A program made the translations under genes and the position numbers. Shown here piece by piece: positions 60,610-64,000 of a stretch of DNA of 64,000 nt. Origin of the DNA: Niebla homalea (taxonomy: Eukaryota > Ascomycota > Lecanoromycetes > Lecanorales > Ramalinaceae). The DNA lies in assembly GCA_019925105.1 (NCBI GenBank), contig JAHGAU010000018.1, positions 868,001 to 932,000 of the forward strand, given 5' to 3'. Every line of letters starts with the position of its first letter. Position 1 is the first letter of the stretch. The notes beneath the pieces were generated by a model. The model ran no database searches. It was not told the origin of the DNA and worked only from the letters and a program-made list of their open reading frames with translations.

Positions 60610-62489
60610 CTTTTATTTATATTTATTTAAGTTACGGACTTCTTATTAAAGTTAAACGTTTTTTAACTTAATACCCTCCCGGTTATTATTAAAGATATAA
60701 AACGGCCGGCCCTTAAGCTCGGGATTATAAAGAACTTCTTTTTTTTTATTTTATCCGTTATTATTATTTATTTTTTATTATTTAATTAATTAAGTTTATA
60801 TCTTAAAATTATTTTTAATTAATCCGTTAAACTAATTTTATACGTATTATATTATTGGATTTTTATAATTATCCGGGTTTCCTTACGTTTAATTTCTTTA
60901 ATTCTTATTATATATTTAAAACCCTATATTAAATATTTTTCCTTAATATATATAATATATTTAAGTACCCTTTTTATAAGTTTTTTATTTATTAACTTTA
61001 TATATTTATAAGTATTATAGTTTTTAACGTAAACTATATATTTTATAATATTAAAATATTTTATAATAATATATTTATAATTTTAATATTTAAAATATTA
61101 ATAAATATCCGCCGTTTTATTTTATAATTAAGTTATTTTAAAAGATTCCCCTTTAATAATTTTTTTATTTAAAACGTTATTATATATTTTTATTAACGTT
61201 ACGTTTAATATAACGATAGAATACTTCTTTATACGTCTTAAAGAATTAAATTTCCTCGTTAACGGAAGAAATTTATAATTTATAATCTTAAGTTTTAAAT
61301 AAAAAATTATATTCTTTTTTTAATATTTTTTAACGTAATTTTTTTTTTAATTTTTATAAAACGTAATAAATATATTTTATTTATAGCGATAATAAATAAT
61401 TACCTTAAAACCTTAACCGATTTATACTTTTTTTTATTAATTTAAGTTTTAAACCTTTTTAAGTTTTCTTTTATTTTTAATAACGTTATATTAAAAAGGA
61501 TATTTTTACTTTATAGTTTATATATTACGATAATCTATTCTATTAATAATTCCGTTATTACCTTAAAAGCCTTTATTAATTATAATAAATTTACTTCCGT
61601 AATCGCGTTTTTCTCCTTATTATTAAATAAACGGACCGTTATTATCCTTATTTTCTTTAATATAATTACTTTTTTTTCCGTTATCTTTTTATTTTCTATT
61701 GTAAATACCCCCTTTACTATCCTTATCGTTTAATTCTTTCTTATATAAGGGGTTACCGCCTTTATATCCTTATTTTATACCCTTAATTTTAGGCCGCCGT
61801 CTTTATCCTTTATTAATATTTTTACTTTTACCCCTTAAGAGCTCCGTAAGCGTTTTATTTCCCTTAATTTTATTTTTATTTTTATATAAAAGTCCTTTAT
61901 ACTTTTTAATTTAATTTATAATATCGGCTAAGTCTTTAACGTAATATCCTTTTATTCTACCGTAAAAAGTCCTTTTAAGGCCTTTATTACCTTCTTTATT
62001 ATCCTTTTACCTTTATTTACCGGGCGACGTATTATCTCCGTTTTTTACTTTTAATTTTTTAAGGTTTTATTTTCCTTATTAACTTTATTTCTTTTTTATA
62101 TATCTTTAATAATACTTTTATTACGGTTTTTCCGCCTTTTCCCCCCGTTTATACCCTTTATTATGAATGCCGTACCAGTTTTCTTACCCTTTTATTTACC
62201 TATTATTTCCGTATTATTATTATACGTTTTACGCGTTTTAATACGTATATTTTATTGATTTTAATTCTTTTATTTATTTTAAATATTATCCGGCTTATTA
62301 TTATTATATTACCCGTATACGTTATCGTTATTTTTATTAATATAGGTTACTTACCCGTTTATTACCTTATTCTTAATTATTATGTTACTTCTATTTATCG
62401 TACTTAATATACTTCCCTTACTATTATTAAAGCTATACGTATACGTATCGTTTTAGACCTTTAAGGTCCTTTTGGTCGTCGCTATCCTT
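60610..62489 (-). pseudogene. LINE E ORF1 remnant
   Basis: The start codon position is at about 62487-62489 (complement of CTAT, former ATG-GCG-ACG). The N-terminus reads T-KGTLKV-NDTYTYS. The knuckle region is near 60940-60990. The lysine-rich middle is seen on the minus strand as AAG/AAA runs. RIP stops are throughout. Confidence 0.65.
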
Positions 62490-64000
62490 CTTTCTATAAT
62501 TTATATTATAAGTTTAACTAAGTTAATTTCGGCGTTTTATAATAATCGGCTTATTAATTTTATTGTTAACCGTAAAACTTTAACGTTATTAACGTTAAGA
62601 TAAAGTTAATATTTATTTAATTTTTATTTATTTAAAACCAATATTATTAATTATTTAAAAAATAAATATATTTAAGTTATATCCAAAAAGTCCTATATTA
62701 TTACGACCGGATTTTTCTAAGGGTTATTTTATATTTTATTATTTTTTCGTTTTTCTTTAAGTATATTTTATATTATTTTTTTTTAAATATTTTTATGAAT
62801 ACTTTTATTAATACTTATAAATCCTATTTATTTTAACTATTTATTTTTTAATAAGGTTTATATTTGGAATTTACTTCTTTATTATATAAGTAAAATTCGA
62901 TTCTGTATTTCGGATATTAATGAAATGTTTATTCTTAGGTTTAAATGTAAATTTAAATATTTTTTATTTTATTAATTTTAACTTTTTTTTTTATAAAACT
63001 TCTTTTTAAATTTATTTAATTTTATATTTAATCTTAATTTTAATAATAAGGTTATTACCGTAATATCCATTCTAAATATCGTATTTATATCGATTATATA
63101 TCGGGCGTTTTATTATATATATTTTTTATAATTCTGGCGTTTATTTTTTCTACTAAATTAATAACGTATTTTTTAAATAAAGTCTTCGGCGAATTTTTTT
63201 TATCAATAAAATTAAATTAAAAGAATAAATTTATAATTATTATATATTTAATAACTATTTTAATATTTCGTTTTATAAAAAATATTTTATAGTAATTATA
63301 TATCCCGGCTTTTTAAAATAAATTGAAATATTAATCTATATATATTAAATGGGAAATTAAAATATAAACCGAGTTTTATTTTCGTTAATTTTAATTATAA
63401 TTAATATCGGTTTATTTCTTAATATATATAATAAATAAAAAGGAAATTAATTTATATTTATTAGTCTGAAATTAAATTATGAAAATATTTTTTTTTAATA
63501 TAATTTCATAATAATAAAAATATTTATTTATAATTTCTTTCTTATTTTAAGTTAAATATTAACGTTTTATCGGAATTAAATTTCGGTAACGCCGTTAACA
63601 TTTAATCTATTCTTATAAAACTTATTATAAAACCGCTTTTATTTCATAAAAAATAATTTTTTTAATTTTTATTTTATATAAATTCAAATTTTTATTTAAT
63701 AAATTAAATATAAATTAAATCGATTTTATTTTTTATTTAGCCCCGTTTAAACACTAAAAAAAGGCTGATATTTAAAATCCATAACCTTTTTTTTATTTTT
63801 TATTTTTTTCAGATTTTAACGGATCCGTTCGTTCCCGACCATAATTATTAAATATGTATCTTTTTCAAATTTTATTTAAATAACGATTTTATTTAATATT
63901 AGCCTTATAAATAATTTAAAGACTTTTAATTTTAAGATTTAAAAAATATCGTTTTATACGTATCGTTAATTACCTTTAAGTATTAATTTTGGATCTTTTA

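Larger units (their letters stand above)
56264..62497 (-). mobile_element. Full-length LINE (copy E), nested in LINE G
   Basis: On the minus strand the 5' end is near 62497 and the tail, AATC repeats, near 56264-56280. The net length is 5.82 kb after removing the insert at 59685-60090 and its duplicated target. It is of the same subfamily as C, sharing CGTATACGTATAGC near the start. It inserted into the extreme 3' end of LINE G, so two LINE 3' ends stand back to back and mimic a tandem tail duplication. Confidence 0.88.
56221..64000 (-). mobile_element. LINE copy G, split by LINE E, runs off the window
   Basis: The 3' tail and last bases are at about 56231-56263 and the body resumes at 62498, reading leftwards on the minus strand. 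The 3' UTR spans 62498 to about 62950. ORF2 C-terminal sequence continues to the window end, where TTTAATTTTAAGATTTAAAA near 63930 aligns with LINE E near 57560. The 5' part lies outside. It carries a higher load of differences and a few more CA/TG than E. Confidence 0.8.

Noticed and set aside
1..64000. CRISPR arrays or a bacterial/organellar origin for the AT richness
   Set aside because: No regular direct repeats with spacers; eukaryotic LINE and Gypsy elements with CpA-specific decay explain the composition.

Overview
The window is almost pure transposon graveyard from a filamentous ascomycete (Pezizomycotina-type) genome. I find no intact host gene, rRNA or tRNA. Nearly all of it is very AT-rich, and CA/TG dinucleotides are almost missing while TA is in large excess and CG survives. 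That is the signature of repeat-induced point mutation (RIP, CpA to TpA), not of CpG-methylation decay. Coding sequences are recognisable only through runs of conserved frame broken by TAA/TAG, which replace former CAA/CAG/TGG codons. Genus cannot be read from the sequence. An AT-isochore or a RIPed centromere-like block would both fit.

Layout. 1-965: unclassified RIPed DNA. 966-6722: a full-length non-LTR retrotransposon (LINE, about 5.8 kb, ORF1 with CCHC knuckle plus EN-RT ORF2, tail of AATT/AATC repeats). 6815-13348: a complete minus-strand Ty3/Gypsy element with 196-bp LTRs, polypurine tract and 5-bp target duplication. 13349-18763 (minus-coding) and 18764-24540 (plus-coding): degenerate blocks of unknown identity meeting at a little-mutated point near 18700-18775. 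22255-23219 and 26068-27051: two copies of a small non-coding LTR element (TRIM-like) with hairpin-rich LTRs and perfect 5-bp target duplications; the first is nearly un-RIPed. About 25066-37073: a 5'-truncated LINE interrupted by the second TRIM, two solo LTRs and a full-length minus-strand LINE. 37074-40614: an unidentified plus-coding block, followed by a probable solo LTR. 41737-42465: an internally deleted LINE. 43080-64000: a Russian-doll nest of LINEs.

Nesting can be solved from target-site duplications (TSDs). LINE C (43080-56207) was broken by LINE A2 (47435-53200, 14-bp TSD) and by a 5'-truncated copy B3 (53537-55078, 15-bp TSD). LINE G (from about 56221, running off the window end) was broken by LINE E (56264-62497, 18-bp TSD whose two copies differ only by RIP-type transitions), which itself received a 406-bp truncated copy (59685-60090, 12-bp TSD). 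Removing the insertions gives 5.76-5.82 kb for every full-length LINE, a good internal check.

The most interesting object is the TRIM-like element. Four successive stem-loops lie inside a 177-bp LTR. The sequence just after the 5' LTR is complementary, 10 of 10 bases, to a site within the LTR, suggesting Tf1-like self-priming rather than tRNA priming. A Pol III A-box-like string ends the LTR, and a repeat in the internal region varies in copy number between the two copies.
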